A stretch of DNA of 64,000 nucleotides from Homoserinibacter sp. GY 40078 (GCF_008017545.1 NZ_VRTZ01000001.1:576035-640034); one strand, 5' to 3'. Positions 26,727 to 36,231 are shown, counted from the first letter of the stretch. Numbers and translations are program-made. Notes: a model not told the origin generated them from the letters alone.

Positions 26727-28043
26727 TCACTCGACCGAGATCCCCTTCTGGGTCATCGCGTCGACCATGTCGGACTGGGTCTGGGCGACGGCGTCGGTCA
26801 GCGAGGTGCCCGAGTCGATCGCGCTCTTGACGTTGTCCGTCAGCGACGAGGTGAGCGTCGACCACAGCGGCGGGAAGCGCCACGAGTTGTCGACCGCGGC
26901 ATCCGATGCGGCTGCGACCTCCCAGATGTTCTGGCCTCCGTAGAAGTCGAACACGGTCGGGTCGTCCTGCAGCGATGCGATCTCGCTGATATCGGAGATC
27001 GCCGGCCAACCGGCGCCGATGCTCGTGAGGATCGAGACGCTGTCGGGGTTCGAGTTCAGGTACAGCGCGAACTCGGCGGCCTCCTTCGGGTGCTTCGATC
27101 CCTTCAGCACGGCGCTCGCCGAGCCACCGCCCCAGGTGGCGGAGGCGTTCTCGCCGGCGGTCCACTGGGGAACGGCCCCGACGGACCACTTGCCCGCGGT
27201 GTCGGGGGCGGTGCCGCGCAGGATCGCGTCGGCCCAGGATCCGGAGATCCAGGTGGCGATGTTGCCGTTCTGCAGGTCGGCGTTCCACTCGCTCGAGAAG
27301 TCGGCCTCCACCTTCACGAGGTCCTCGTCGATGAGCTTCTGCCAGAACGCGAACACGTTGAGCGTGTCCTGGCCGTCGATGTCGACCTGCCACGAGTCAC
27401 CCGCGGTGTCGAACCACTTGGCGCCGCCCTGCTGGGCGAGGCCGACCATCCACGGCGCCTGGTTGAAGGCGAAGGCCGTGATGTAGCGGTCGGAGCCGGT
27501 GGCCCGGATCGCCTTGGCCGCCTCGTAGTACTCGTCCCACGTCGTGGGGTAGGCGACACCCGCCTCCTCGAAGATGTCCGAGCGGTAGAACTGCACGAGC
27601 GGACCGCTCGCCTGCGGTACGGCGTAGACCTTGCCGTCGAAGACACCCGACTGCCACTGCCAGGGGGTGAAGAGGTCCTCCGAGTCGGAGACGTAGGAGG
27701 TGATGTCCTCGAGGGCGCCCGCCACGAGGAAGTCGGGGAGATCGGTGTAGCCGACCTGCGCGACGTCGGCGGGGTTGCCGGCCTCCACCGCCGACAGCAT
27801 CTTGGCGTACCCGCCGTCGGGTCCGGCCGTGATGGTCTCGAGGGTCACGTGGATGTCGTCCTGCGACTCGTTGAACGCGTCGACCGCCTGGTCGATGTTC
27901 GGGACCCAGGACTGGAAGGTGATCTCGACGGGCCCCTCCGACCCGGTGTCGCCGGTCGAGCAGCCTGCGAGGGCCACCGCCAGACCGACGGATGCGACCC
28001 CGACGACCGCGACGCGGCCCAGGATCGAGTGTCGTGTAGACAT
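26727..28043 (-). CDS. Sugar-binding lipoprotein of the ABC importer
   Basis: A 438-residue family 1 extracellular solute-binding protein. Signal peptide with lipobox LAGC (Cys28 lipidated), then the typical EITFQSWVPN start and WAFNE-like central motifs. It captures an oligosaccharide outside the membrane and delivers it to the permease pair. AAAGGAG precedes the ATG at 28043. First gene of the operon and divergent from the AraC regulator, with a perfect inverted repeat between them. Confidence 0.95.
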   Translation of the reverse strand: MSTRHSILGRVAVVGVASVGLAVALAGCSTGDTGSEGPVEITFQSWVPNIDQAVDAFNESQDDIHVTLETITAGPDGGYAKMLSAVEAGNPADVAQVGYTDLPDFLVAGALEDITSYVSDSEDLFTPWQWQSGVFDGKVYAVPQASGPLVQFYRSDIFEEAGVAYPTTWDEYYEAAKAIRATGSDRYITAFAFNQAPWMVGLAQQGGAKWFDTAGDSWQVDIDGQDTLNVFAFWQKLIDEDLVKVEADFSSEWNADLQNGNIATWISGSWADAILRGTAPDTAGKWSVGAVPQWTAGENASATWGGGSASAVLKGSKHPKEAAEFALYLNSNPDSVSILTSIGAGWPAISDISEIASLQDDPTVFDFYGGQNIWEVAAASDAAVDNSWRFPPLWSTLTSSLTDNVKSAIDSGTSLTDAVAQTQSDMVDAMTQKGISVE

Positions 28044-28120
28044 GGATGCTCCTTTGCATGGAATGTGAGCGCGGTGCGCGAACTCTTCGACGTTAGGTCT
28101 GACGATCGCGGCGAGGCATA

Positions 28121-28142
28121 CCATATGCGCGCGGGCATATGG
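28121..28142. promoter_or_regulatory. Operator between the sugar operon and araC-type gene
   Basis: Perfect inverted repeat CCATATGC-N6-GCATATGG in the 128-bp divergent spacer, 30 bp before the regulator's start codon. Likely binding site of the AraC-family protein or of another local regulator. Confidence 0.65.
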
Positions 28143-28171
28143 ACGATTCCACCGCGGAAGGAGCACCCCTC

Positions 28172-29074
28172 GTGGCAGAAGAAGTCGGCTACCCGTTCTT
28201 CCCGCGGCTCGTGGAACCGTTCGAGGATATCGACCATCCGCGGGTGAGCGTCCTCCCGCGACCCGCGGTGGCGGAGGCCCTCAACGCCCCCGTGACCCGG
28301 CGTTTGCTCGTCACCGACGTCGGATGGTTCGAACGCGCGGGGCATCACGCGCTCAGCAGGCCGAACGGTGCCAAGGAGAGCATCGTGATCCTGTGCGTGG
28401 ATGGATCGGGGTGGGTCGAGGTCGACGGCGTGCGCCACGGGATCGGCGCGGGATCGGTGGCGCTCATCCCGAGCCCGCATCCGCACGCCTATGGATCTTC
28501 CCACCGCACGCCATGGACGATCTGGTGGTGTCACCTGCGCGGGAACGATGTGCCCGAGCTCTTCGGCGCCACCGGCGCCACGGCCGAGCGTCCGGTCATC
28601 TCGCTGTGGAGCCCGGAGCGCTGCGTGGCGCTCATCGACGAGATCCTGTCGGGACTCACCCGCGACCAGTCGCCCGTGCGGCTCGTCGCCGCGACCGGCG
28701 CCGCCTTCAAGCTCATGACGCAGATCGCCTCCGATCGCCTGAGCGCCGCGCGCGACGACCCGCTGCAGCGGGCGCTCGACTACCTCGCCGAGCGCGTCGA
28801 CAGCTCGGTGAAGGTGGCCGACCTCGCGCGGTTGGTCGGGATGTCGGAGTCGCGCCTCGCGACCCTCGTGCGCGAAGCGACGGGCGGGGGAGTGCTCGCC
28901 CACCACACGGCCCTCCGCATGGCGCGAGCCCGACAACTGCTCGACGCGGGTCCCTTCCCGATCGCGGAAGTCGCGCGGCGACTCGGCTACGACGATCCGC
29001 TCTACTTCTCGCGGGTGTTCCGCCGCATCCACGGGATGAGCCCGTCCGAGTACCGCGCGCAGCGGAAGGGGTGA
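28172..29074 (+). CDS. AraC-family transcriptional regulator
   Basis: A 300-residue regulator: an N-terminal cupin-type sensing domain (ending HPHAYGSS, WTIWWCHLRG) and a C-terminal double HTH (~205-300) with VKVADLARLVGMSESRL and the family signature IAEVARRLGYDDPLYFSRVFRR. GTG at 28172 is preferred over the ATG at 28139 because AAGGAG lies 8 bp before it, while the ATG lies inside the palindrome. It probably activates the divergent sugar operon in response to its substrate. Confidence 0.93.
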   Translation: MAEEVGYPFFPRLVEPFEDIDHPRVSVLPRPAVAEALNAPVTRRLLVTDVGWFERAGHHALSRPNGAKESIVILCVDGSGWVEVDGVRHGIGAGSVALIPSPHPHAYGSSHRTPWTIWWCHLRGNDVPELFGATGATAERPVISLWSPERCVALIDEILSGLTRDQSPVRLVAATGAAFKLMTQIASDRLSAARDDPLQRALDYLAERVDSSVKVADLARLVGMSESRLATLVREATGGGVLAHHTALRMARARQLLDAGPFPIAEVARRLGYDDPLYFSRVFRRIHGMSPSEYRAQRKG

Positions 29075-29087
29075 GCGGGCGGGTCTT

Positions 29088-31220
29088 CTACGGACGGCGG
29101 AGCGCCTCCGGGATGCCCTCGTCACCGAGCGACACCGACACCGAGACACGGAGGTCGCGCGACGACGCCCCGACGTCGATCCGGTACGCGCCCGCCGGGG
29201 TCGTCCATCGGCTCCGCGCCTCGTCAAAGTAGGCGAGATCGCGCGCCGTGACCCGCATCGCCACCCGCGTCTCCGCTCCCGGTGCGAGACGCACCTTCTC
29301 GAATCCGCGCAGCTCGCGGGGTGCCCGGACGACTGTCGGCTCCAGCTCGCCGACGTACAGCTGCACGACCTCGGAGCCGGGGCGGGATCCGCTGTTCCGC
29401 ATGGTCAGCTCGACCTCGAACCCGCCCTGCGGGTCGGCAGCAGCCCGCACCCTCGGGTCGGAGTACTCGAAGCTCGTGTACGAGAGACCATGCCCGAACG
29501 GATAGCGCACGTCGATCCTCTTCGCGTCGTACCAGCGGTAGCCGATCAGCACGCCCTCGGAGTAGTGCACCAGCCGGTCCTTGCCGGGGAAACGCCCGTA
29601 CGCGGGCGTGTCCGCGAGCCGTAGAGGGAAGGTCTCGCCGAGACGCCCCTCCGGTTCGGCGATCCCGAACAGCACCTCCGCTGTTGCTGCGCCCATCGCC
29701 TCGCCGCCGAGCCAGGTCAGCAGGATCGCATCCGCCGCGTCGTGCCACGGATCCATGGTGACCGCCGAGCCGGCGGCGAGGACCACGATCATCGGCGTTC
29801 CGACCTCGGCGAGCGCCGCGAGCAGTTCGAGCTGCACCTCGGGGAGGGCGAGCGTCGTGCGATCGAGCGCCTCGACCTCGTCCGACAGCGGCAGGCCGAC
29901 GAACACGATCATCGTCTCGGCCGCCCGCGCCACCTCGACGGCTTCGGCGATCAACCGCCGCCGCTCGTCGAGATCGGTCGGCCACGCCTCTTCGGTGTAG
30001 AAGGTGGTCGACGGCACGGCGTATCCGGGTGCGAACGCGACGTCGTCTCCGGCGATCCGGCGGATCGCGCTGAGCGGGGTGTCCACCTGGATCGGCTGCA
30101 CGCCGGAGGAGCCACCGCCCTGGATCCGCGGCGTCTCGGCGAACCCGCCGATCACGGCGAGCCGCCGACCGGATGCGGGATCGAGGGGGAGCGCGCCGCC
30201 CTCGTTCCTCAGCAGGGTGTGCGCCGCGACGCTCGCGCGGCGGGCGAGCTCGTGGTGCCGACTCGCCCCGAGCGCCGCCGCCTGCGAGTCGGTCAGCTCG
30301 GCGCCCGGCACGATGCCCTCGGCGCGCACGGGGCCCTCCACGCTCCGCCCGCCCGGGAGCGTGCGCTCCACTAGGCGCACGACGCGCTCGGCCGCCCGGT
30401 CCAATACGGTCTCGTCGAGCTCACCCGCACGGACCGCGTCGGCGATCAGTCCCGCGCTGCGTCCGTCGGTGCCGGGCATCTCGAGGTCCAGACCCGCACG
30501 CACCGCGGCAACCGGATCGTGCACCGCGTCCCAGTCCGAGACGACGGCGCCGAGGTAGCCCCAGTCCTCGCGCAGCACCTCCGTGAGAAGCCACGAGTTC
30601 TGCGACGCGTGGACCCCGCCGATCCGGTTGTAGGAGCACATGACGCTCCACGGGTCCGCCGCCTCGATGGCCCGGCGGAACGCCTCCAGGTAGATCTCGC
30701 GGAGCGTGCGCTCGTCGGCCTCGACGGAGACCTCGGTGCGCCAGGTCTCTTGGTTGTTGGCGGCGAAGTGCTTGAGGCAGGCCCCCACCCCGGTCGACTG
30801 GACACCCGAGATGTAGGAGCCCGCGAGCTCGCCCGCGAGCAGAGGGTCCTCGGAGAAGTACTCGAAGTTGCGGCCGCAGAGCGGGGTGCGCTTCATGTTC
30901 ACGCCCGGGCCGAGCAGCACCTGTACGCCGATCGCGCGGGCCTCCTCGCCGATCGCGGCCGCGACCTCGCCCACGAGGCCGCGATCCCAGGTGGCGCCGA
31001 GCGCCGATCCGGTCGGGAAGCCGGTCGACGGGATCCACACCATTTCGACCCCGGTCTCGGTGCGGAGTCCGTGCGGGCCGTCACCCACCTCTGCGGCGGG
31101 CAGGCCGATCGCCGGGATCGCGTGTGTGTGGTACGGCCCGACCCCCGACACGAGCGCCGCCTTCTCCTCGAGGGGCAGCGTGCGCAGGGCGGCGCGATCG
31201 ATGTAGGGGTCCGGGGTCAT
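29088..31220 (-). CDS. GH3-family beta-glycosidase
   Basis: A 710-residue GH3 enzyme without signal peptide: TIM-barrel domain with KHFAANNQE and the nucleophile Asp in VVSDWDAVHD, a second alpha/beta domain (VFVGLPLSDEVEALDR) and a C-terminal fibronectin-III-like domain (GSRPGSEVVQLYVG). It removes beta-linked sugars, probably glucose, from imported oligosaccharides in the cytoplasm. Last gene of the GntR-linked operon, separated from the kinase gene by a hairpin. Convergent with the araC-type gene. Confidence 0.93.
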   Translation of the reverse strand: MTPDPYIDRAALRTLPLEEKAALVSGVGPYHTHAIPAIGLPAAEVGDGPHGLRTETGVEMVWIPSTGFPTGSALGATWDRGLVGEVAAAIGEEARAIGVQVLLGPGVNMKRTPLCGRNFEYFSEDPLLAGELAGSYISGVQSTGVGACLKHFAANNQETWRTEVSVEADERTLREIYLEAFRRAIEAADPWSVMCSYNRIGGVHASQNSWLLTEVLREDWGYLGAVVSDWDAVHDPVAAVRAGLDLEMPGTDGRSAGLIADAVRAGELDETVLDRAAERVVRLVERTLPGGRSVEGPVRAEGIVPGAELTDSQAAALGASRHHELARRASVAAHTLLRNEGGALPLDPASGRRLAVIGGFAETPRIQGGGSSGVQPIQVDTPLSAIRRIAGDDVAFAPGYAVPSTTFYTEEAWPTDLDERRRLIAEAVEVARAAETMIVFVGLPLSDEVEALDRTTLALPEVQLELLAALAEVGTPMIVVLAAGSAVTMDPWHDAADAILLTWLGGEAMGAATAEVLFGIAEPEGRLGETFPLRLADTPAYGRFPGKDRLVHYSEGVLIGYRWYDAKRIDVRYPFGHGLSYTSFEYSDPRVRAAADPQGGFEVELTMRNSGSRPGSEVVQLYVGELEPTVVRAPRELRGFEKVRLAPGAETRVAMRVTARDLAYFDEARSRWTTPAGAYRIDVGASSRDLRVSVSVSLGDEGIPEALRRP

Positions 31221-31252
31221 GCGGGGGCCTTTCGGGGGAATCGTGAATCGGA

Positions 31253-31273
31253 GCCCGACGGCAGCAGTCGGGC
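31253..31273 (-). other. Intercistronic hairpin before the GH3 gene
   Basis: GCCCGAC-N7-GTCGGGC, a perfect 7-bp stem in the 74-bp gap between kinase and GH3 genes. No U-run. Probably a partial terminator or stability element lowering GH3 expression. Confidence 0.5.
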
Positions 31274-31294
31274 GAGATGGGGCGACGGAGGTGC

Positions 31295-32296
31295 TCAGGT
31301 CGCCAGGAAGCCGTCCGGATAGCGGGTCGCGATGACCGCATCCCGTTCGGCCTCCGAGAGAAGCACTCCGCCCTCCGCGAGCGCGTCGAGCACGCACCCG
31401 GTGAGGGGCGAAGCCGCGGCGACCCGGATCGGGCAGCCGGGAAAGCGTTGCTCGAGGCGCTCGGTCAGGGCGAGGCGGAGCACGGGCGTCTCGGAGGTGA
31501 CGATCGAACCGTTGAGCACGATCGGCACGGCCTCTCCCGGCTCGGCCGACACCTGTCGGGCCACCCACTCGGCGTATCCGACGAGCGCGTCGGCCTGATC
31601 CACGACGATCCGAAGCGCGACCGAATCGCCGTCCGCCGCGAGCCGCAGCACGCTCCGCGTCGCGCGCAGGCGCTCCGCCCACTCGCGCGCCCCGAACCGC
31701 CGGGTGAAGGAGTGGTGGAGGTCGTAGACCTCACCCTCCTCGAACAGCCCGAGCAGCTCGGCGGTGAGGGCGGTCTGCGGCCCGAGCCCCATCCACGCGC
31801 GCGACACCGCTTCGAAGGCCCGGTTGGCGATCCCGAATCCGCCGAGATCGTCGAAAACCCACCATCCGGTGCAGGCCTCCGCGCCGTCGGCGGCGCGCGC
31901 GGCGATCGCCGGTCCGGTTCCGACCGTGATCCCGACGCCCGTGCCGTCCGGGGATCCGAGGCGCAGCGACGCGAAGCCGTCGTTCTTGACGCTGAATCCG
32001 CCGAGCCCCGGGTAGCGCTGGGCGATCCGTTCCGCCCACCATCGCTCGTCCTCCGGCCAGTCCACGCCCGCGACCCGGAATGCGGCCCACACCACGCGGG
32101 CGCCGGATGCGTCCGCCTCCGCGAGTGCGGCATCGGCCGCGCCGAAGACCGCTGCAACGGCGTCATCCGGGGAAGCCGCGTTGTAGATGTCGCCGCGGCC
32201 TCCCCGGCCGAGGCCGCGCACCGCTCCCCGCTCGTCGGTGACGACGGCGACGGTCTTGCTGTTGCCGGCGTCGAGGGCGAGAAACAGGTCGGTCAT
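31295..32296 (-). CDS. BadF/BadG-type sugar kinase (N-acetylglucosamine-kinase-like)
   Basis: A 333-residue ASKHA-fold kinase: phosphate-1 motif LALDAGNSKTVAVV, ITVGTGPAIA as phosphate-2 loop, and VLNGSIVTSE as the adenosine motif. Family members phosphorylate GlcNAc or related sugars with ATP. Here it may put the 6-phosphate on the imported substrate that the neighbouring GH4 enzyme needs. The ATG overlaps the GH4 stop (ATGA), linking both activities. Confidence 0.88.
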   Translation of the reverse strand: MTDLFLALDAGNSKTVAVVTDERGAVRGLGRGGRGDIYNAASPDDAVAAVFGAADAALAEADASGARVVWAAFRVAGVDWPEDERWWAERIAQRYPGLGGFSVKNDGFASLRLGSPDGTGVGITVGTGPAIAARAADGAEACTGWWVFDDLGGFGIANRAFEAVSRAWMGLGPQTALTAELLGLFEEGEVYDLHHSFTRRFGAREWAERLRATRSVLRLAADGDSVALRIVVDQADALVGYAEWVARQVSAEPGEAVPIVLNGSIVTSETPVLRLALTERLEQRFPGCPIRVAAASPLTGCVLDALAEGGVLLSEAERDAVIATRYPDGFLAT

Positions 32297-33594
32297 CGCA
32301 CCAGGCGCTCCGGAAGGTACGCGGCGTGCGCGGCGGACATCTCGTCGAAGAGCTCCTCCGCGACGCTGAGCGTCGGCACGAGCGGGTTCGCCGCGAGCGC
32401 CACGATCGCCTCGCGGCGACCGCCGGTCCACGCCGCCTCGGCCGCGAGGTACTGGTACTCCGCGAGCGCCTGGGTGAGTCCGCGCACCGAGTGCGGGAGC
32501 GCCTTCTGCGGCTCCGGGTGCACGCCGGTGCCGTCCACCGTGCACCACATCTCCACGACGACATCCTCATCGAAGCCGGGCAGCGCGCCGCCCGTGTTCG
32601 GCAGGTTGACAGGAAGCCGCGCGGGGGCGTCGTTGTAGTAGGCGCTCATCACGTCGATCGCGAGCTCCAGCTCGTGGATGCCGCCGCGCGAGCGCGCCGG
32701 GTCGAGCTCGGGCACCTGTGCCGTCGACTGCTCGGTGTAGTGCTGCCAGTACATCGGCAGCTCCGACATGATGTGCTCGGACCGCGTACGCGGGGCGCCC
32801 TGCAACTCCCGGAAGATCTCCTCCGTGTAGTAGTAGTACTGGAAGTAGTCGGCCGGGATCGACTGCATCGTCACCGCGAGGCGCAGCATGCGCTTCTCGA
32901 AGACGCTCAGCGTCGGGTCGTCCTTGCGCTCTTCCCACGCCCGCTCGAGCAGGGGCATGACGTCCTCGCCGTCGTAGAGGTGCTCGAACGACCAGCAGTT
33001 GTGGTTCACGCCGGCCATCGTGATCTGCGCGCGCTCGGGGTCGAGTCCCGCGGCACGCAGCGTGGTCGCCGGGAACACGATCGGTCCCTCGCACATGGAG
33101 TAGATCGGGACGTCGGTGAATCGGGTGACCGCCTGCGAGACGATGTTGACCGGGTTCGTGTAGTTGAAGATGATCGCGCGGGGCGCCACCTCGGAGATCT
33201 CCTGGGTGATGTCGGCGATCGTGTTGAGTGAGCGCAGCGCCATGAAGAAGCCGCCCGGCCCCTGGGTCTCCTGACCGATCACCCCGTGCTTGAGCGGGAT
33301 GCGCTCGTCGAGCGCCCGCGCCGCGAACCCGCCCGGGCGGAAGCTCGTCAGCACGGCGTCGGCATCCGTCAGCGCCGCCCGCCGGTCGGTCGTCGCCGAG
33401 ATGGTGACGTCGAGTCCCTTCGCATCGGCGATGCGCTGCCCGATGCTGCGGACGATCTCGAGGTGATCGGGGTCGAGGTCGACGAGCACGATCTCCGAGC
33501 CGTCGAACTCGGCGCCGCGCTCGAGGAATGAGGCGACGGTCCCCGCGCCGCGCGAGGATCCTCCGCCGATGTACACCATCTTGATGCCAGCCAT
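32293..33594 (-). CDS. GH4-family NAD-dependent glycosidase
   Basis: A 433-residue GH4 enzyme: Rossmann N-terminus (YIGGGSSRG), NYTNPVNIV, then the Mn-binding Cys168 (SMCEGP) and His198 (GVNHNCW), spaced 30 residues as in known members. GH4 enzymes cleave usually 6-phosphorylated glycosides by oxidation and elimination. The residue after the metal Cys is Glu, which I do not associate with the known classes (Asp, Asn or His). So specificity is open. It lies between the kinase and the isomerase-like gene. Confidence 0.88.
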   Translation of the reverse strand: MAGIKMVYIGGGSSRGAGTVASFLERGAEFDGSEIVLVDLDPDHLEIVRSIGQRIADAKGLDVTISATTDRRAALTDADAVLTSFRPGGFAARALDERIPLKHGVIGQETQGPGGFFMALRSLNTIADITQEISEVAPRAIIFNYTNPVNIVSQAVTRFTDVPIYSMCEGPIVFPATTLRAAGLDPERAQITMAGVNHNCWSFEHLYDGEDVMPLLERAWEERKDDPTLSVFEKRMLRLAVTMQSIPADYFQYYYYTEEIFRELQGAPRTRSEHIMSELPMYWQHYTEQSTAQVPELDPARSRGGIHELELAIDVMSAYYNDAPARLPVNLPNTGGALPGFDEDVVVEMWCTVDGTGVHPEPQKALPHSVRGLTQALAEYQYLAAEAAWTGGRREAIVALAANPLVPTLSVAEELFDEMSAAHAAYLPERLVR

Positions 33595-33650
33595 GTGTCA
33601 TGTCTCCGTTCGTGTGGTCTGGGTGTCTGGGGGTGCGGACGAGCCTCGGG

Positions 33651-34439
33651 TCAGCCGGCCGCGGCGGCGGTATCCGCAATGAGTGTGCCGTGCGCGGCCT
33701 CCGCGTACGCGGTCGCGGGCCAGTCGGGTTCGTAGGCGTCCGCGGCGAGGATGCGCGCGAACGAACGTCGCTTCTCGTCCCCGGTGAGGATCATGACCAC
33801 CTCGCTCGACAGTTCGATGATGGTGGCGATGCCCACGCTGATCCCCTGGTGCGGCACGTCGTCGAGCGAGTCGAAGCTCGGGAAGGTGAGCAGGTTGTCG
33901 CGCCGCGTCTGCTCGGCGAGGTCGACGATCCGCGTGATCGAATCGCGCGCCGAGCCCGGCGGGTTGAAGGCGAGGTGGCCGTCGCCGGAGCCGGCGGCGA
34001 GGATGAACAGATCCACGCCGCCTGCCTCGCGGATGCGCTCGTCGTAGGCGGCCGGATCGGCGGGGTCGGCGTGCCAGAGCTGCGGGCCTCGGTGTCCCCC
34101 TGCCTCGGCCGCTGCCGTCAGGGGTCCGAGGATGCGGCGCTCGGCGTAGCCGACGCAGCTGTGCGGGAGGTCGGCATCCACGAGCGCCAGGCCGTCACCA
34201 TCGGGCACGACGTACTCGTCCATCAGCACGATCGCGACGCCGCTCAGGTCGAGGCCCCGCTCCCGCACCAGGCGCTCCAGCTCGGTGTAGACCGGATCCG
34301 GCGTGCGGCCGGTCGGGCACCCCAAGAGATAGCGACGCCCCTCCGTGATCGCGTGCTCGATGCCGTCGGCGATGCGCTCGGCGACGGCACGGCCGACCGC
34401 CTCGCGGTCGGGGAGCACGATCGGCGGAGTTGATGCCAT
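33651..34439 (-). CDS. Glucosamine-6-phosphate isomerase / 6-phosphogluconolactonase family protein
   Basis: A 262-residue NagB-like protein: GCPTGRTPDPVY phosphate loop, LMDEYVVP with the proton-transfer Asp, and GSGDGHLAFN with the Asp and His of the active site. The Glu that follows in true deaminases (FNE) is Pro here (FNPPGS). It may isomerise another sugar phosphate or be a divergent deaminase. GAGG precedes the ATG at 34439. It would act on the product of the kinase and GH4 steps. Confidence 0.8.
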   Translation of the reverse strand: MASTPPIVLPDREAVGRAVAERIADGIEHAITEGRRYLLGCPTGRTPDPVYTELERLVRERGLDLSGVAIVLMDEYVVPDGDGLALVDADLPHSCVGYAERRILGPLTAAAEAGGHRGPQLWHADPADPAAYDERIREAGGVDLFILAAGSGDGHLAFNPPGSARDSITRIVDLAEQTRRDNLLTFPSFDSLDDVPHQGISVGIATIIELSSEVVMILTGDEKRRSFARILAADAYEPDWPATAYAEAAHGTLIADTAAAAG

Positions 34440-34486
34440 GGAGATACCTCGTTTCTGTGTGGCGGTGGCGGTCGCGCGCGTGACGT

Positions 34487-35293
34487 TCAGTCGCGCACGG
34501 CGCCGGCGAGCATGCCCGCGATGAATCGGCGTTGGAAGATGACGTAGAGGATCAGCACCGGCGCCGCCACGATGAGGCCTCCGGCCGCCATCAGGTTGAA
34601 CTGGGTGACGAACCTCCCCTGGAACACGCCCAGGGCAACGGTCGCCGTGACGTTCTCGCCGTGCAGGAACACCAGCGAGATGAAGTAGTCGTTCCACGTC
34701 CACATGAAGCCGAGCAGCATCAGCGTCACGATCGCGGGTCGCGCCAACGGGATGCCGAGGTACCACAGCGTGCGCAGCGCGCCCGCCCCGTCGAGTTCCA
34801 TCGCCTCGAAGAGCGACTTCGGCTGGGTGCGGAAGGCCGCGCGCATCCAGAACGCGGCGAACGGAACCCCCATCCCGATGTGGATCAGCACCACGCCGAA
34901 GATGTTGTTCGTCAGGCCCCAGTCCCGCAGCTGGTAGTACAGCGGGACGATGATCGCCTCAGTCGAAATCATCAGTCCGAGCAGCACGAGCGGGAACAGG
35001 AACCGGTTGCCGGGGACCCCAAGCACTCCGAAGCCGAAGCCCGCGAGCACCCCGAGCACCACCTGGCCCGCGACCGCGAGCACCGCGATGGTGAGGGTGA
35101 CGCTCATCGCCTGACCGAACCCGGCCTGCGTCCATGCGGTGACGAAGTTCTCCCAGGCGAGTTCGCCCTGCGGCTGGCCCGACCGGTCGGGGCTGAGCGC
35201 CGCGGCCACGAACGTGGCGACCGGCGTGAGCACGATGATCGCGAGGATCGTGAGCACCGCGTAGTTAACGATCCGCTCCGCGCGTCCGATCAC
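34487..35293 (-). CDS. Carbohydrate ABC transporter permease (MalG type)
   Basis: A 268-residue permease with six helices and EAA loop EAMELDGAGALRTLWYL. It pairs with the MalF-type permease encoded upstream, overlapping its stop (GTGA). As in the first cluster, no ATPase gene is present nearby. Confidence 0.94.
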   Translation of the reverse strand: MIGRAERIVNYAVLTILAIIVLTPVATFVAAALSPDRSGQPQGELAWENFVTAWTQAGFGQAMSVTLTIAVLAVAGQVVLGVLAGFGFGVLGVPGNRFLFPLVLLGLMISTEAIIVPLYYQLRDWGLTNNIFGVVLIHIGMGVPFAAFWMRAAFRTQPKSLFEAMELDGAGALRTLWYLGIPLARPAIVTLMLLGFMWTWNDYFISLVFLHGENVTATVALGVFQGRFVTQFNLMAAGGLIVAAPVLILYVIFQRRFIAGMLAGAVRD

Positions 35294-36231
35294 GAGTCAC
35301 GCTCCGAGACGCGCGAGATCACCAGGGCGATCACGAGACACATCACGGCCATCGTGATGCCGATCGCGGCCGCTCGCCCGACGTCCGGATTCTGGAAGGC
35401 CGCGCGATAGAGGGCCACCGCCGGGGTGAGGGTGGCGGTTCCTGGACCGCCGCGCGTGGTCACCCAGACGAGATCGAAGGTGCGCAGCGCACTCGTCACC
35501 GTGAGGGTGAGCGCGATGGCGACCTGGCCGCGGAGACCCGGCAGCGTCACCGAGAGGAACTCCCGGAGCGGGCCGGCGCCGTCCATCCGCGCCGCCTCGT
35601 ACAGCTCGGTCGGAATCGACGACGCCCCGGCGATGAACAGCACCATGCAGAAGCCGAAGGTGGTCCAGGTGCCGATGAGGCCGAGCGAGGGCAGTGCCCA
35701 GTCGAAGTCGCCCAGCCAACTGCGTGTGAAGTCCCCCAGTCCGACGGCGCGCAGCAGGGTGTTGAGCGTGCCCTCCGGTCCGTAGATGCGCTTGAACACG
35801 AGCGCGACCACGACGCTCGTCAGCACCTGCGGGAGGAAGAAGATGAAGCGGTAGACCGCCATGCCGCGCTGCCGTCCGCGCGTGATGAGCGCCGCGCTGA
35901 CCAGCCCGAGCACGATCGGGAGCAGCGCGAAGAAGAAGATGAGCACGGCCACATGGCCGAGCGTCGAGCGCAGCACCGGGTCGGTGAAGAACTCGATGTA
36001 ATTGTCGAGGCCCACCCAGGTCGCGGCCGAGACGCCGTCCCAGTCATAGAACGAGTACTGCAGCGACTGCGCGAGCGGAAGGAGCACGACCACCGCATAG
36101 ACGGCGAGCGGCAGAGCCACGAAGGCGAGCCCGATCCACCGCACGCGTCGGCGGCGGGTCGCGGGTCGCCGCCCGGCGCGGGGGGCCGGAGTACCGGTCA
36201 CCCCCGCGCCGGGACGGATTCCCATGGTCAT
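35290..36231 (-). CDS. Carbohydrate ABC transporter permease (MalF type)
   Basis: A 313-residue permease: a basic, Arg-rich N-terminal tail (~1-32), then six helices with EAA loop EAARMDGAGPLREFLSV. It follows the binding-protein gene after 13 bp. An in-frame ATG two codons later (MGIRPG) is an alternative start; upstream pairing to the ribosome is weak. Confidence 0.93.
   Translation of the reverse strand: MTMGIRPGAGVTGTPAPRAGRRPATRRRRVRWIGLAFVALPLAVYAVVVLLPLAQSLQYSFYDWDGVSAATWVGLDNYIEFFTDPVLRSTLGHVAVLIFFFALLPIVLGLVSAALITRGRQRGMAVYRFIFFLPQVLTSVVVALVFKRIYGPEGTLNTLLRAVGLGDFTRSWLGDFDWALPSLGLIGTWTTFGFCMVLFIAGASSIPTELYEAARMDGAGPLREFLSVTLPGLRGQVAIALTLTVTSALRTFDLVWVTTRGGPGTATLTPAVALYRAAFQNPDVGRAAAIGITMAVMCLVIALVISRVSERDS

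Noticed and set aside
28139..28171. ATG at 28139 as start of the AraC-type regulator
   Set aside because: It lies inside the perfect operator palindrome and lacks a ribosome-binding site; the GTG at 28172 has AAGGAG at good spacing.
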